Assembly (NCBI RefSeq): GCF_000348925.1 | Contig: NZ_AODQ01000029.1 | Location: 1 to 42,099 of the forward strand | Origin: Cesiribacter andamanensis AMV16 | GTDB lineage: Bacteria; Bacteroidota; Bacteroidia; Cytophagales; Cyclobacteriaceae | Direction: 5' to 3' | Length of the DNA: 42,099 nt | In this document: one piece after another, positions 1-8,796 of the stretch | How positions within the stretch are numbered: the first letter of the stretch is position 1 | Layout of the letters: each line of letters opens with the position of its first letter | Made by a program: the position numbers and the translations under genes | Notes under the pieces: model-generated | The model's input: only the letters and a program-made list of their open reading frames with translations | Databases searched by the model: none | What the model was told of the DNA's origin: nothing

Positions 1-1
1 C

Positions 2-328
2 CTGGTGCTGCTGGGCATGGGCGAGGATGGGCATACGGCCTCCCTCTTTCCGGGCGAGGTGCTGCAGGAGCAAAACCGCTGGGTACAGGCCTACTACCTG
101 CCCGCCCAGCAGATGCACCGCATTACCCTGACAGCTCCGGTGATCAATGCCGCCCGCAAAATTGTGTTCCTGGTCTTTGGAGAGAAAAAAGCCGAGGCCC
201 TGCAGCAGGTGCTGGAGGGTCCCTACAGGCCGGAGCACTACCCCGCCCAGCTCATTAAGCCACAAGCGGGAGAGCCCATCTGGCTGGTTGGCAGAGCCGC
301 CGCCAGCCGCCTGAATGGGGTGAGGTAA
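2..328 (+). CDS. pgl: 6-phosphogluconolactonase, C-terminal part (truncated by window edge)
   Basis: Hydrolyses 6-phosphogluconolactone to 6-phosphogluconate in the cytosolic oxidative pentose phosphate pathway. The reading frame is open from base 2 and ends at TAA 326-328. The visible 108 residues begin just before the family signature LGMGEDGHTASLFPG, which contains the conserved GxDGHxxSLFP-type active-site loop. They continue through the typical RITLTAPVINAAR segment and a C-terminal IWLVGRAA strand. About 130-140 N-terminal residues of a usual ~240-residue protein would lie to the left. Assignment by motif is firm. The pgl symbol (DevB/Pgl type) follows the NagB-like fold family, and the upstream neighbour, often zwf, cannot be seen. 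Confidence 0.93.
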   Translation: MVLLGMGEDGHTASLFPGEVLQEQNRWVQAYYLPAQQMHRITLTAPVINAARKIVFLVFGEKKAEALQQVLEGPYRPEHYPAQLIKPQAGEPIWLVGRAAASRLNGVR

Positions 329-378
329 TTTAGGGTGAAATATGGGCTTGTTTTACTGCAAAGCTTCCATATGGTCCT

Positions 379-419
379 AAATCCCCCTTGGCGAAGGGCG
401 GCCCGCGTAGGGGGATTTT
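379..419 (+). terminator. Hairpin downstream of pgl, intrinsic-terminator-like or intergenic repeat
   Basis: A perfect 10-bp inverted repeat: AAATCCCCCT at 379-388 and AGGGGGATTT at 409-418, with a 20-base GC-rich loop and one further T. It lies 50 bases after the pgl stop. The T run is short, so termination is plausible rather than certain. The look of the arms (AAATCCCCC/GGGGGATTT) resembles intergenic palindromic repeats seen in several genomes, so it could also be a dispersed repeat copy. Confidence 0.55.
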
Positions 420-494
420 CGTACCGCTTTTCAACTTCTTTAAAAAAGCTAATCCATAATTCACGTTAAATAAACAGGCGCTGCCCGGCCTGCC

Positions 495-533
495 GTTGGT
501 TATCCAGACACTGGCACCAGGGGGATAACCAGC
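495..533 (-). terminator. Hairpin at the 3' end of the minus-strand histidine kinase
   Basis: Inverted repeat TGGTTATCC at 497-505 and GGATAACCA at 523-531, extended by a G-T pair and a G-C pair to 495 and 533. The loop itself contains a small palindrome CTGGCACCAG (511-520). It lies 25 bases beyond the kinase stop at 558, between convergent genes. No clear T run follows on the minus strand, so it may act as an mRNA 3'-end structure. Confidence 0.45.
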
Positions 534-557
534 ATTTAAAGGATATTGGAGAAGCCG

Positions 558-1680
558 CTAGGAACAGACCGGCAGATGTACCCGGAAGGTGGTGCCCCGG
601 CCTTCGGCACTCTCTACTTCTATCTGTCCGTTGGCATTGTCTACAATCCGTTTGATGATGTAAAGGCCTACCCCGGAGCCATCCACATGGGTGTGCATGC
701 GGGTAAACATTTTAAACACTTTGTTCTGATAGCCTTTGGGCATCCCAATCCCGTTGTCGGCCACCTCCAGCACCACCTTGTCCTTTTCTGCCCAGCTGGA
801 GATCTTCACCCGGCACTCCCGCTCGGGCGAGCGGTACTTCATGGCATTGGTGAGCAGGTTGGCGAAAATGCTGCGCAGGTTCAGCCTGGAAAACATCAGC
901 TCCTCTACCCGAAAATCGGTTTCGATCCCCGGGCATTCCACATGCATTTTATTGGTAATGGAATACTTGACATCCTCCAGCAGATCCGGAAGTGATACTT
1001 TTTCCTCGTTTCCGTCTTCCAGGTCTTTTTTGCACCTTGGCAATGTTGGTAAGCTCAGAAATGGTCTGCTCCAGCTTTTGGATAGAGGTGCGCATGTACT
1101 GGCGGATCTGAGCACTTTTCTGCGGATCCGTTTCTTTCTCCAGCACCTCCAGCAGGCTGCCCAGGTTGAGCACCGGCGATTTCAGATCATGCGAGGCGGT
1201 GTACACAAAGTTATCCAGATCGGCATTGAGCTTGATGAGCAACTCGTTGTGCTTGTAAAGGGCATCTTCGGCTTTTTTGCGCTCCGAGAGGTCTTTGGTA
1301 ATTTTGATCAGGCCGGTAACGTTCCCCTGCTTGTTGGGGATGGCCGTAAGCATCACATTGGCCCAGAACAGCTCTCCGTTTTTCTTTCTGCGCCAGGATT
1401 CATCCTGAAAGCGCCCGCTTTCAATGGCAATCCGGAGTTCCCGCTCAGGCAGGCCTTCCTGCTGCTTATCTTCGGGAAACAACATGCCATAGTAGCGGCC
1501 CAGCACATCAGCTTCTTTATAGCCCTTTATTTTTTCGGCACCCTTGTTCCAGCTGGCTATGTGCCCCCTGGTATCCATCAGAAAGATGGCATACTCGCTG
1601 ATGTTTTCGATCACCTCATGCAGCAGCACATCTTCAGAGGCAATCTTCCGGTGGTCTATGATTTCTTTTGGATCTTTCAC
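558..1680 (-). CDS. PAS-domain sensor histidine kinase, frameshifted
   Basis: Soluble two-component sensor kinase without visible membrane segments. The first frame (from GTG at 1680) gives a PAS domain (about residues 22-136) and a HisKA helix with H164 in ASHDLKSP. The second frame gives the HATPase_c domain: N box NLLTNAMKYR, G1 box VADNGIGMP, F box VFKMFTRM and G2 box GSGVGLYIIK. The frames part at a run of six T at 1026-1031 (A6 in the mRNA). With five A the protein reads continuously AKVQKDLEDG, total 373 residues. The break is therefore a one-base insertion, a mutation or a sequencing indel. No response regulator is adjacent, so it is an orphan. Its ligand is unknown. Confidence 0.85.
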
Positions 1681-2092
1681 GGTGGCTGAGTCTTCCTGTT
1701 ATCAAAAAATTGCAAAGCCAGCGGCCGCCCCAAACACCAGGGCAAAGGGGGTAGCTTGCCTACGTTCTCTGCTTTATTCTCATTTTGCTTCAACCTCAGC
1801 CATTCTCCGCATCCAATCCTGCTAAACAGATCGCTGGTATTGCAGCCCTAAAAAAATACGCAGGATACCCGAAAAAGTTAAGCAGCAACGCCAGGAGCAA
1901 ATGATCCCCGCAGCCTGCCCGGCCAATGTGCACCCCTGCCGCCGGTAATAGCCGTGCTTAGAAGCAGCAGGGCTAAGTGCCGGCTACACTACTTGTAAAG
2001 GCTGCCTTGCCGAAAGCAGCAGGCCGGCAGCCCAGGCGCTGTTGGGAGCTTCCATAAAAAATATATATCCGCATGACTCCCATCACAGGCCC
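1681..2092. other. Intergenic stretch with no gene seen
   Basis: 412 bases between the GTG start of the histidine kinase and the hairpin at the end of the nuo operon. Open frames here are short and have no family resemblance. I see one weak inverted repeat (GGCTGCC 2000-2006 with GGCAGCC 2026-2032) and an A/T-rich patch near 2056-2069. It should contain the kinase promoter, but no TAnnTTTG box in the right orientation is evident. Confidence 0.5.
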
Positions 2093-2130
2093 TTGCTCCT
2101 GCTTTGCTGGCCGGCAAAAAGCAGGAGCAA
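2093..2130 (-). terminator. Strong hairpin at the end of the nuo operon
   Basis: A perfect 13-bp inverted repeat: TTGCTCCTGCTTT at 2093-2105 and AAAGCAGGAGCAA at 2118-2130, with a 12-base loop. It starts three bases beyond the stop of the last gene of the minus-strand operon (2134-2136). No T tract follows, so it is either a terminator of the weak-tail kind or a 3' stabilising structure. Confidence 0.6.
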
Positions 2131-2133
2131 AAG

Positions 2134-2460
2134 CTAATGGGTCCGGCTCCAGTACTGCGGCCGGGTCTCCTCTGTTTTCTGCAGCCAGTAGTCCTGGGTT
2201 ACCCGGCGCCCGTCGGGGGTGCGCAGCCGGCGCTCGAAAATGTAGGTTGCAGGATTAAAAAGCATGTCCGTTACGGCAACGGTATAGAGCTGCGGCTCTT
2301 CTTCCGTCTTGCGCTTTTCTTCTTCCAGCACCACCTCAAAGCCGTTGTGCTCCAGCAGGGCTTTTAAGAAGTCCCTGCGGGCGGCGTCTGCCTTTTTTTC
2401 CACAAAGCTCACCCGGGTTTCGCCAATGCTGCCAAAGCTATGTTTTCCTTCCAGTGCCAT
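2134..2460 (-). CDS. Hypothetical protein, last gene of the nuo operon
   Basis: A 108-residue protein starting at ATG 2460, seven bases after the nuoN stop. It is soluble and highly charged, with an E/K-rich middle (VVLEEEKRKTEEE) and no signal peptide or membrane helix. I do not recognise a family. The N-terminal part (FVEKKADAARRDFLKALLEHNGFEV) looks like an amphipathic helix, and the rest (LYTVAVTDMLFNPATYIFERRL) looks like beta strands, a small alpha/beta fold. Tight spacing and the operon-end hairpin directly after it indicate co-transcription with complex I. A role in complex I assembly or function is only a guess from position. Confidence 0.72.
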   Translation of the reverse strand: MALEGKHSFGSIGETRVSFVEKKADAARRDFLKALLEHNGFEVVLEEEKRKTEEEPQLYTVAVTDMLFNPATYIFERRLRTPDGRRVTQDYWLQKTEETRPQYWSRTH

Positions 2461-2467
2461 GGGGTTG

Positions 2468-3895
2468 CTATTTTAATGCTGCACTTAGTTCAAAGATGTA
2501 GTCGTAGAGCGGGCTGTACAGGCCCAGCACCAGTATGCCAATGACGGTGATGGCCAGGCCCAGCCGCATGTAGCCGGCATTGCGGAAGTAGGGAACCGGA
2601 TGCTCCCCCTTGCGCACAAACATGGCCCGCACCACCAGCAGGTAGTAGTAGAGCGAGATGGTGGCATTTACCACCGCCAGAAACACCAGCAGGTAGTAGC
2701 CCTCGCTGGCCGCTGCCGTAAAGAGAAAGAACTTGCCGAAGAAACCCGCCACCGGTGGTATGCCCGCCAGCGAAAAGAGGGCCAGCAGCATCACCAGGCT
2801 CAGCAGGGGGTTGGTACGGTAGAGGCCCTCGTAATCATCCATGTTCTCCTTGCCGGTCTGCAGCGAAATGGCCTGCACCACCCCAAAAGCCGCCAGGTTG
2901 GAGAAGATGTAGATCAGCACAAAGTACACCACCGTGGCAGTGCCCAGCTGACTGCCGGTAATAAGGCCCAGCAGGATAAAGCCGGCCTGCGCTACGGACG
3001 AGAAGGCCAGAAAGCGTTTCATGTTCTGCTGGCGCAGGGCAAAAAGGTTGCCTACAAACATGGTTAGCAGCGCCAGCCCATACACCAGGTTTTCCCATAC
3101 GGGCATCAGGGGTTTCAGCACCGTAAAGAGCAGGATCATCAGGATAAAGACCGCCGCCCCCTTGGAGATCACCGACAGGAATGAGGCCACCGGAATGGGC
3201 GAGCCCTCGTACACATCGGCTGTCCAGAAATGGAAGGGCACCAGCGAGATCTTAAAGGCCAGGCCGGCAAAGAAGAGTAGCATGCCCAGAATGGCCAGGG
3301 GGGAGCTGCTAAGTACCCCTATGATGGCCTCAAAGTAAATGGAGCCCGTCGTCGCATAGAGCATCGAGATGCCAAAGAGCGATACCCCGGAGGCCAGGCC
3401 GGCCGACAGGACCAGCTTAATGCCCGCCTCGCTGGACTGGCGCTTGCCGATCTCATAGGCCGCCAGGGCCGCAAGGGGAAGGGTAGAGAGCTCCAGGCCG
3501 ATGTAGAACATCAGGAAATCGCCGGCTGAGATCATGAAGTACATGCCCAGCAGGGAGAAAAACAGCAGGAGAAAGAACTCGGCGCCCCGTTGCTGCTGCA
3601 GGATCTTTTCCTTTACCCAGTCGGCCGACTGCAACAGCAGAATGAATACCCCGATGTTCAGTGCATTTTTAAAGAAGTAGATAAGGGGGGTGCTGCGGAA
3701 CATGCCGCCAAACAGGCTGCTTTCTTCCATCGGCAAAAAGCCCAGGGCCGTATGCAGGCCAAACAGCAGCAGGGCCAGGTGCACCAGGCTGCTCCGTTTG
3801 CCTGCTGGCATGAACAGGTCGGCGCCCAGCAGCAGCAGCGTAATCAGGAGCAGTATCCCCTCGTGCCGCATCAGTAGTAGAGTACTCAGATCCAT
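2468..3895 (-). CDS. nuoN: NADH-quinone oxidoreductase-type complex I subunit N
   Basis: Antiporter-like proton-pumping subunit of the membrane arm. It has 475 residues, the usual family length, and is composed almost wholly of membrane helices (about 14). Family marks include FYIGLELSTLPLAALAAYE (conserved Glu of the TM5 region), the lysine-bearing PFHFWTADVYEGSPIPVASFLS segment and FSLAGIPPVAGFFGKF in the broken-helix region. The ATG start at 3895 lies 18 bases after the nuoM stop. It is the last recognised nuo gene and is followed by the small gene at 2134-2460. Confidence 0.96.
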   Translation of the reverse strand: MDLSTLLLMRHEGILLLITLLLLGADLFMPAGKRSSLVHLALLLFGLHTALGFLPMEESSLFGGMFRSTPLIYFFKNALNIGVFILLLQSADWVKEKILQQQRGAEFFLLLFFSLLGMYFMISAGDFLMFYIGLELSTLPLAALAAYEIGKRQSSEAGIKLVLSAGLASGVSLFGISMLYATTGSIYFEAIIGVLSSSPLAILGMLLFFAGLAFKISLVPFHFWTADVYEGSPIPVASFLSVISKGAAVFILMILLFTVLKPLMPVWENLVYGLALLTMFVGNLFALRQQNMKRFLAFSSVAQAGFILLGLITGSQLGTATVVYFVLIYIFSNLAAFGVVQAISLQTGKENMDDYEGLYRTNPLLSLVMLLALFSLAGIPPVAGFFGKFFLFTAAASEGYYLLVFLAVVNATISLYYYLLVVRAMFVRKGEHPVPYFRNAGYMRLGLAITVIGILVLGLYSPLYDYIFELSAALK

Positions 3896-3913
3896 CTCCG
3901 TAGGTGTTAAAGA

Positions 3914-5402
3914 TTATAATACCCCCTGTAAAAAGGGCTGCAGGCTTTTTAAGATCATATCGCTGAGCCAGAGAGGCGCCACACCGATGCCCACAATGGG
4001 CAGCAGCAGCAGCACAATGCCGGTGGTCTCATACCAGGTGGCCTGCGGCAGGCTGGCAAACTCGGGGTTCTTGACCGGCCCCATCAGCATAATGCCCACC
4101 ACCCGCAGAATGTACACCGCCGTAATCACAATGGCCGATACCGAAAGGATGGTGGCTACCCGGTAGAACAGGGCCTCCTGCTGGAAGGCGCCTACAAAGA
4201 TGTTCATCTCGGCCACAAAGCCGCTGAAGCCCGGCAGGCCCAGCGAGGCCAGACCGGCAATTACATACACCACCGAAATAAAGGGGATCACCTTCAGCAG
4301 CCCGCCCAGTTTGGTAATGTCCCGGGTATGGGGTGCGGCTGTAGATCATGCCAATGAGGGCGAAGAACAGCGCCGTCATAAAGCCATGGGAGAGCGATTG
4401 CAGAATGGCCCCGTTCCAGGCGGTTTTGTTCAGCATCAACAGGGCAAAGAGCACCATGCCCAGGTGGCTTACCGAAGAATAGGCGTTGATGTACTTGAGG
4501 TCGGTCTGCTTAATGGCCGCAAAGGCCCCGTACACCACCCCCATGGCCGAGAGGATGATAAAGAACCAGGACCACTCCAGTGCCCCCGCCGGCAGCAGGA
4601 ACATGGCCACCCGGAACACCCCATAGCCACCCAGCTTCATCAGCACCCCGGCATGCAGCATCGATACCGCCGTAGGGGCCGAGGCGTGGCCGTCGGGCGA
4701 CCAGGTATGAAAGGGGAACAGGGCGCCCAGCACCGCAAAGCCAATAAAGGTTAGGGGGAAGAAGAGCTTCTGCGCTTCCAGCGGAATGTTTACCTGGGCA
4801 ATCTCCAGCAGCTTAAAGGTGAGCGCACCCCCATCGGCATTGGAATGGAAGTAAATGCCCAGAATGCCCACCAGCAACAGGGCCGAGGCGCCCATCAGCA
4901 TCAGCGTCAGCTTCATGGCCGAGTATTCCTTGGGCCCGGAGCCCCAGATGCCGATCAGCAGGTACATGGGAATTACCGCTACCTCGTAAAAAAGGAACAT
5001 GGTAAAGAGGTCGGTGGAGATAAAGAAGCCGTACACCCCCGTAGCCAGCACCAGCAGCGAGATAAAGAACTCTTTGGGCAAGTCGTCGATCTTCCAGGAA
5101 ATGAACACCCCTGCCAGTACCACCAGGGCCGTCAGCAGGATCAAGGCCACCGAAATGCCGTCTACTCCTATGCTGTAGTGGATGTTGAAGTGCCGGAACC
5201 AGACAATATCCCGGGTGAAAAGAAAGATGCTACTATTCACAGCGCTTTCCCGCAGGTAGGCAAACAAGAGGTTAATGGCCATGCCCAGCTGCACCAACCC
5301 TCCCACCATGGAAACCAGGCGGGCCTGGGGCAATCCTTTGGTAAACACCAGGGCCACCACCACCAGTACCGGCACCAGGACGAATAATGATAAAATGTCC
5401 AT
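3914..5402 (-). CDS. nuoM: Complex I subunit M, frameshifted
   Basis: Antiporter-like proton-pumping membrane subunit. The start chosen is ATG 5402 (MDILSLFVLV), 10 bases after the nuoL stop. The first frame is normal through FHTWSPDGHASAPTAVSML and GFMTALFFALIGMIY, then turns into unrelated sequence. The second frame resumes with THTRDITKLGG and runs through GLPGFSGFVAEMNIFVGAF to the stop at 3914-3916. The switch lies at a G4 run (4330-4333, C4 in the mRNA). With three bases the product is one 495-residue chain, the normal NuoM length. Since complex I needs NuoM, a sequencing indel is more likely than gene loss. Confidence 0.92.
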
Positions 5403-5412
5403 ATCAATGCAA

Positions 5413-7332
5413 TTAGAGGGTCCAGAGATACACAAACACCAGCGCCAGCAGCACCACCCCGCCGATAAAGGCAAAGGCATAATCCTGCAGCCTGCCGGAT
5501 TGCAGGCCCTTTATCTTGGAGGCGATCAGTACGGTTTTATTTCCAATGCCTTCCATGCTGCCATCTACCCATTTCTTGTCGATGTAGGCAATGGGGGCCG
5601 AGATACGCTTGAAGATCAGCTGGCGGGTTACAAAGAGGTAGAGCTCATCCAGGTAAAACTTGTGGCTGGCCCAGGTATACAGCGGGCCAAAACCCTGCGC
5701 AAAACGGCCGGCCAGCGCATTTTCGGTTTTGTAGAAGCGCCAGGCCAGGCCAATGCCCAGCAGGCCAACCGCCACGGCTACACCGGCCAGCTCCCAGTGC
5801 AGCTGTGCTACAAAACCGATGCGGTCGGCGGCCACAAACTGGCTGAAGGGGATAAAGCCTACCACCGCACTCAGCACTGCCAGCACCAGCAGGGGGCCTG
5901 TCATGGACAGGGGCGACTCATGCGGGGCATGGGCATAGCGGGTTTCTTTGCCCCAGAAAATGCCAAAGTAGAGCCGGAACATGTAGAAGGCGGTGAGGCC
6001 CGCCACCACCACCCCTATTCCATAGATCAGGGGGCTGGCGGCAAAAGCAGCCACCAGAATTTCGTCCTTGCTCCAGAAGCCGGCCAGGGGCGGCACCCCG
6101 GCAATGGCTAGTGCCGCTATCAAAAAGGTAATGTTGGTAATGGGCATGTAGTTACGGAGGCCGCCCATCTGGAGAAGGTTGTTGCTGTGCACCGCATGGA
6201 TCACCGAGCCGGCCCCCAGGAAGAGCAGCGCCTTAAACATGGCGTGGGTAAAGAGGTGGAACATGGAGGCCATATAGCCTATCCCTTCGTGCCCGGCAAA
6301 GCCCGATACCCCCAGCGCCATCATCATAAAGCCGATCTGCGACATGGTACTAAAGGCCAGGATGCGCTTAATATCCGTTTGCGTAATGGCGATGATAGCC
6401 GCAAAGAGCGAGGAGAAGGCCCCCACATAGGCCACGATCTGCAGCACAAATCCTTCATCCACGAAGAAATAGAGCGGAAACAGGCGGGCCACCAGGTACA
6501 CCCCCGCCACCACCATGGTAGCGGCGTGGATCAGGGCCGACACCGGCGTGGGACCTTCCATGGCATCGGGCAGCCAGATGTGCAGCGGAAATAGGGCCGA
6601 TTTGCCGGCGCCGCCCATAAACATCAGGATCAGCGCCCAGCTAATAGCCGAGAGCCCCATAAAGGAGGTAGAGGCCCAGTGGAGAATGGCCGGCCCCTGC
6701 GGGTCGTTCAGGCTTTCAAAATCGAAGGTGCCGGTGTAGAAGCCAATGATCAGGATGCCGATCAGGAAGCCGAAGTCGGCAAAGCGCGTAACGATAAAGG
6801 CCTTTTTGGCCGCCGCCACCGCCGAGTGTTTGGTATAGTAATAGCCGATCAGCAAAAAGGACGATACCCCCACCAGCTCCCAGAAAATGTAGATCTGAAA
6901 GAGGTTGGTGGCCAGCACCAGCCCGTACATCGAAAAGGTAAAGAGCGAGAGAAAGGCAAAGAAGCGGGTGTAGCCGGCATCCCCTTTCATATAGCCCCGG
7001 CTGTAAATATGCACCATCAGAGAAATGGTGGAGACCACCACCAGCATCATCACCGAAATGGGGTCGATGAGCAGGCCCATGTCGATGTGCAGCGTTTCGG
7101 TAAAGCGCATCCAGACCCCTTTTAGCACAAAGGCCTGGTAGGCGCCCTCCACCTTAGCCGCTACAAAGAAGTACTGAAAAGCCGCATAATAGGAGAGCCC
7201 TGTAGATACCGCCAGGCCCGCTACCCCTATAAGGCCGGAAACAGCAGGCGTAATGCGCTTGTTAAACACCCCCAGCAGCAGAAAGACCAGCAGCGGAATT
7301 AGGGGGACCAGGAGGAGATAGCCAATATTCAT
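5413..7332 (-). CDS. nuoL: Complex I subunit L
   Basis: Largest antiporter-like subunit (639 residues), at the distal end of the membrane arm, with the long lateral helix expected in the C-terminal part. It shows the Proton_antipo_N segment near MRFTETLHIDMGLLIDPISV, the motif FWELVGVSSFLLIGYYY with the conserved Glu, and LFPLHIWLPDAMEGPTPVSAL with lysine and histidine in the proton path. It is intact. ATG 7332 follows nuoK by 11 bases. Confidence 0.97.
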   Translation of the reverse strand: MNIGYLLLVPLIPLLVFLLLGVFNKRITPAVSGLIGVAGLAVSTGLSYYAAFQYFFVAAKVEGAYQAFVLKGVWMRFTETLHIDMGLLIDPISVMMLVVVSTISLMVHIYSRGYMKGDAGYTRFFAFLSLFTFSMYGLVLATNLFQIYIFWELVGVSSFLLIGYYYTKHSAVAAAKKAFIVTRFADFGFLIGILIIGFYTGTFDFESLNDPQGPAILHWASTSFMGLSAISWALILMFMGGAGKSALFPLHIWLPDAMEGPTPVSALIHAATMVVAGVYLVARLFPLYFFVDEGFVLQIVAYVGAFSSLFAAIIAITQTDIKRILAFSTMSQIGFMMMALGVSGFAGHEGIGYMASMFHLFTHAMFKALLFLGAGSVIHAVHSNNLLQMGGLRNYMPITNITFLIAALAIAGVPPLAGFWSKDEILVAAFAASPLIYGIGVVVAGLTAFYMFRLYFGIFWGKETRYAHAPHESPLSMTGPLLVLAVLSAVVGFIPFSQFVAADRIGFVAQLHWELAGVAVAVGLLGIGLAWRFYKTENALAGRFAQGFGPLYTWASHKFYLDELYLFVTRQLIFKRISAPIAYIDKKWVDGSMEGIGNKTVLIASKIKGLQSGRLQDYAFAFIGGVVLLALVFVYLWTL

Positions 7333-7343
7333 AGTTTCCTGAG

Positions 7344-7661
7344 TTAATACTTCATGGTTTCAGTTTCCCGTACCGCTACCGAGCTTACCTGCTTGTAGAG
7401 GTTAAAGATGATGGCAACGGCCAGCGCAGTTTCAGCAGCGGCCACCGCTATGATGAAGATCGAATAGACCACCCCCTGCAACAGCTCGGGAAAGAGGTAT
7501 TTGTTGATCATCACAAAGTTGATGACAGAGGCATTTAGGATAAGCTCTACCGAGATAAGCACGGAGATAAGGTTGGTGCGGGTCATGAACCCGTACACCC
7601 CTATAAAGAAGAGGATGGACGAGAGCGTAAGTACTTCTGTAATGCTGATGCCGGGTATCAT
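7344..7661 (-). CDS. nuoK: Complex I subunit K
   Basis: Small three-helix membrane subunit (105 residues) of the proton-translocating arm. The conserved glutamates of TM2 and TM3 are visible in SVELILNASVINF and AAAETALAVAIIFNLY. Starts at ATG 7661 (MIPGISITEVL), 27 bases after nuoJ. Length and sequence are typical. Confidence 0.96.
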   Translation of the reverse strand: MIPGISITEVLTLSSILFFIGVYGFMTRTNLISVLISVELILNASVINFVMINKYLFPELLQGVVYSIFIIAVAAAETALAVAIIFNLYKQVSSVAVRETETMKY

Positions 7662-7688
7662 AAGGCGTTCAGGTTAAAGGGTAAGGGG

Positions 7689-8309
7689 TTAGGGAGCCAC
7701 CAGTTCGGGCGCATCCAGGACGGGCGCCGGCGCAGGCTCGGCCTGCCGGGCTGTAGCCACCAGGGGCACCTCTTCGGTACGTGGAGCAGGGGTTTTGCTT
7801 TCTTCGGCCACAGGCCCGCCCCCTTTGGCAATGGTAATGGCGCCAATCATGGCGGCCAGCAGCAGAATGCTGATCACCTCAAAGGGCAGGATAAAACCCC
7901 CGGCCTCGTAGCTCAGCAGCAGCAGGCCGATGGCTTCTACCGTGGTAGGGGCGGTCGTGCTGGCCTCCACAAAGGGATGGGTGTAAATGGTGCCCAGAAA
8001 TACCCCCAGGCCCAGCAGGCAGGTAGCCCCCACCAGCAGGCGCCGGGAAAGTTTGGCCACCTCCAGCTCCATCTCGATGTGGTGCACCAGCAGTACCGAA
8101 AAGATGATCAGCACGATAATGCCGCCGGCATACACGGCCAGCTGCACCGCTGCCAGAAAGTAGTAGTCGGCCATAAAGTATACCCCTGCTATGCCTATGA
8201 GCACAAAGAGCAGGTATACCACCGAGCGCAGCATGTTGCGGCTGCTCACCGAGGCCACCGCAAAACCAATGATCAGCAGGGCAAATGTGTAAAATAAGAG
8301 CTTTTCCAT
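7689..8309 (-). CDS. nuoJ: Complex I subunit J with proline/alanine-rich tail
   Basis: Membrane subunit next to NuoK, with five predicted helices in the first ~165 residues. The conserved TM3 region YYFLAAVQLAVYAGGIIVLI carries the glycine-rich segment of the family. Total length is 206 residues. After the last helix there is a soluble tail of about 40 residues rich in Pro, Ala and Glu (AEESKTPAPRTEEV..., ending PELVAP), which is not needed for the family core. ATG 8309 follows the nuoI stop by three bases. Confidence 0.95.
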   Translation of the reverse strand: MEKLLFYTFALLIIGFAVASVSSRNMLRSVVYLLFVLIGIAGVYFMADYYFLAAVQLAVYAGGIIVLIIFSVLLVHHIEMELEVAKLSRRLLVGATCLLGLGVFLGTIYTHPFVEASTTAPTTVEAIGLLLLSYEAGGFILPFEVISILLLAAMIGAITIAKGGGPVAEESKTPAPRTEEVPLVATARQAEPAPAPVLDAPELVAP

Positions 8310-8312
8310 GGC

Positions 8313-8791
8313 TTACTCCTCTACGCCGGCCCGCACTTTGGAGCCCGGCTGGTTTAGTACTTTGGTCAGCTCGGTTCTGTCGTAGACCGAGTTTTTCGAA
8401 ATTTTTGCGCCCACACAATGGCATTGGAGGGGCAGGCCTGCACACAAAGGCCGCACTGGGTACACATGCCCAGGTGGTAAATGTGCTTGTCGATGAATTT
8501 CTTCTTCTTGCCCGTTTCGGGATCTACCCCCCTGTCCCAGATAATTTCGATGCTGCCGTTGGGGCAGGCCAGCTCGCATTTCTGGCAGCCGGTGCAGCTG
8601 TGCTCGTTGTTTTCATCATGCAGCATCACCACCTCGCCCCGAAAGCGATCGAACATCTTCAGGCTGGCCCTGTTGTCGGGGTATTGCTGGGTAATGGCAC
8701 TTTTGCCGGAGGTGATAAAGTACCTGCCGGTCACACGCATGCCCGTCAGCAGCGTTTTCACCCCATGGTATATTTCTGTAAAGTAGCTCAT
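8313..8791 (-). CDS. nuoI: Complex I subunit I (2x[4Fe-4S]), frameshifted near the C-terminus
   Basis: Peripheral-arm subunit carrying clusters N6a and N6b. Two CxxCxxCxxxCP motifs lie at about C66-C76 (CTGCQKCELACP) and C110-C120 (CTQCGLCVQACP). I place the start at ATG 8791 (MSYFTEIYHG), five bases from nuoH; longer upstream starts lie inside nuoH. After SNAIVWAQ the frame shifts to an aberrant end at 8366. Adding one base to the T5 run at 8402-8406 (A5 in the mRNA) restores KISKNSVYDRTELTKVL... to the stop at 8313-8315, three bases before nuoJ. That gives 159 residues. All eight cluster cysteines precede the break, so a sequencing indel is likely. Confidence 0.93.
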
Positions 8792-8796
8792 GGCAC

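Noticed and set aside
736-1689. 317-codon plus-strand open frame across the histidine kinase
   Set aside because: It crosses the frameshift of the real kinase on the other strand and has no domain; coding shadow.
8313-8420. Programmed frameshift in nuoI
   Set aside because: The site is a plain A5 run without a slippery heptamer and downstream structure of the usual kind, and four other genes in the window show similar indels.
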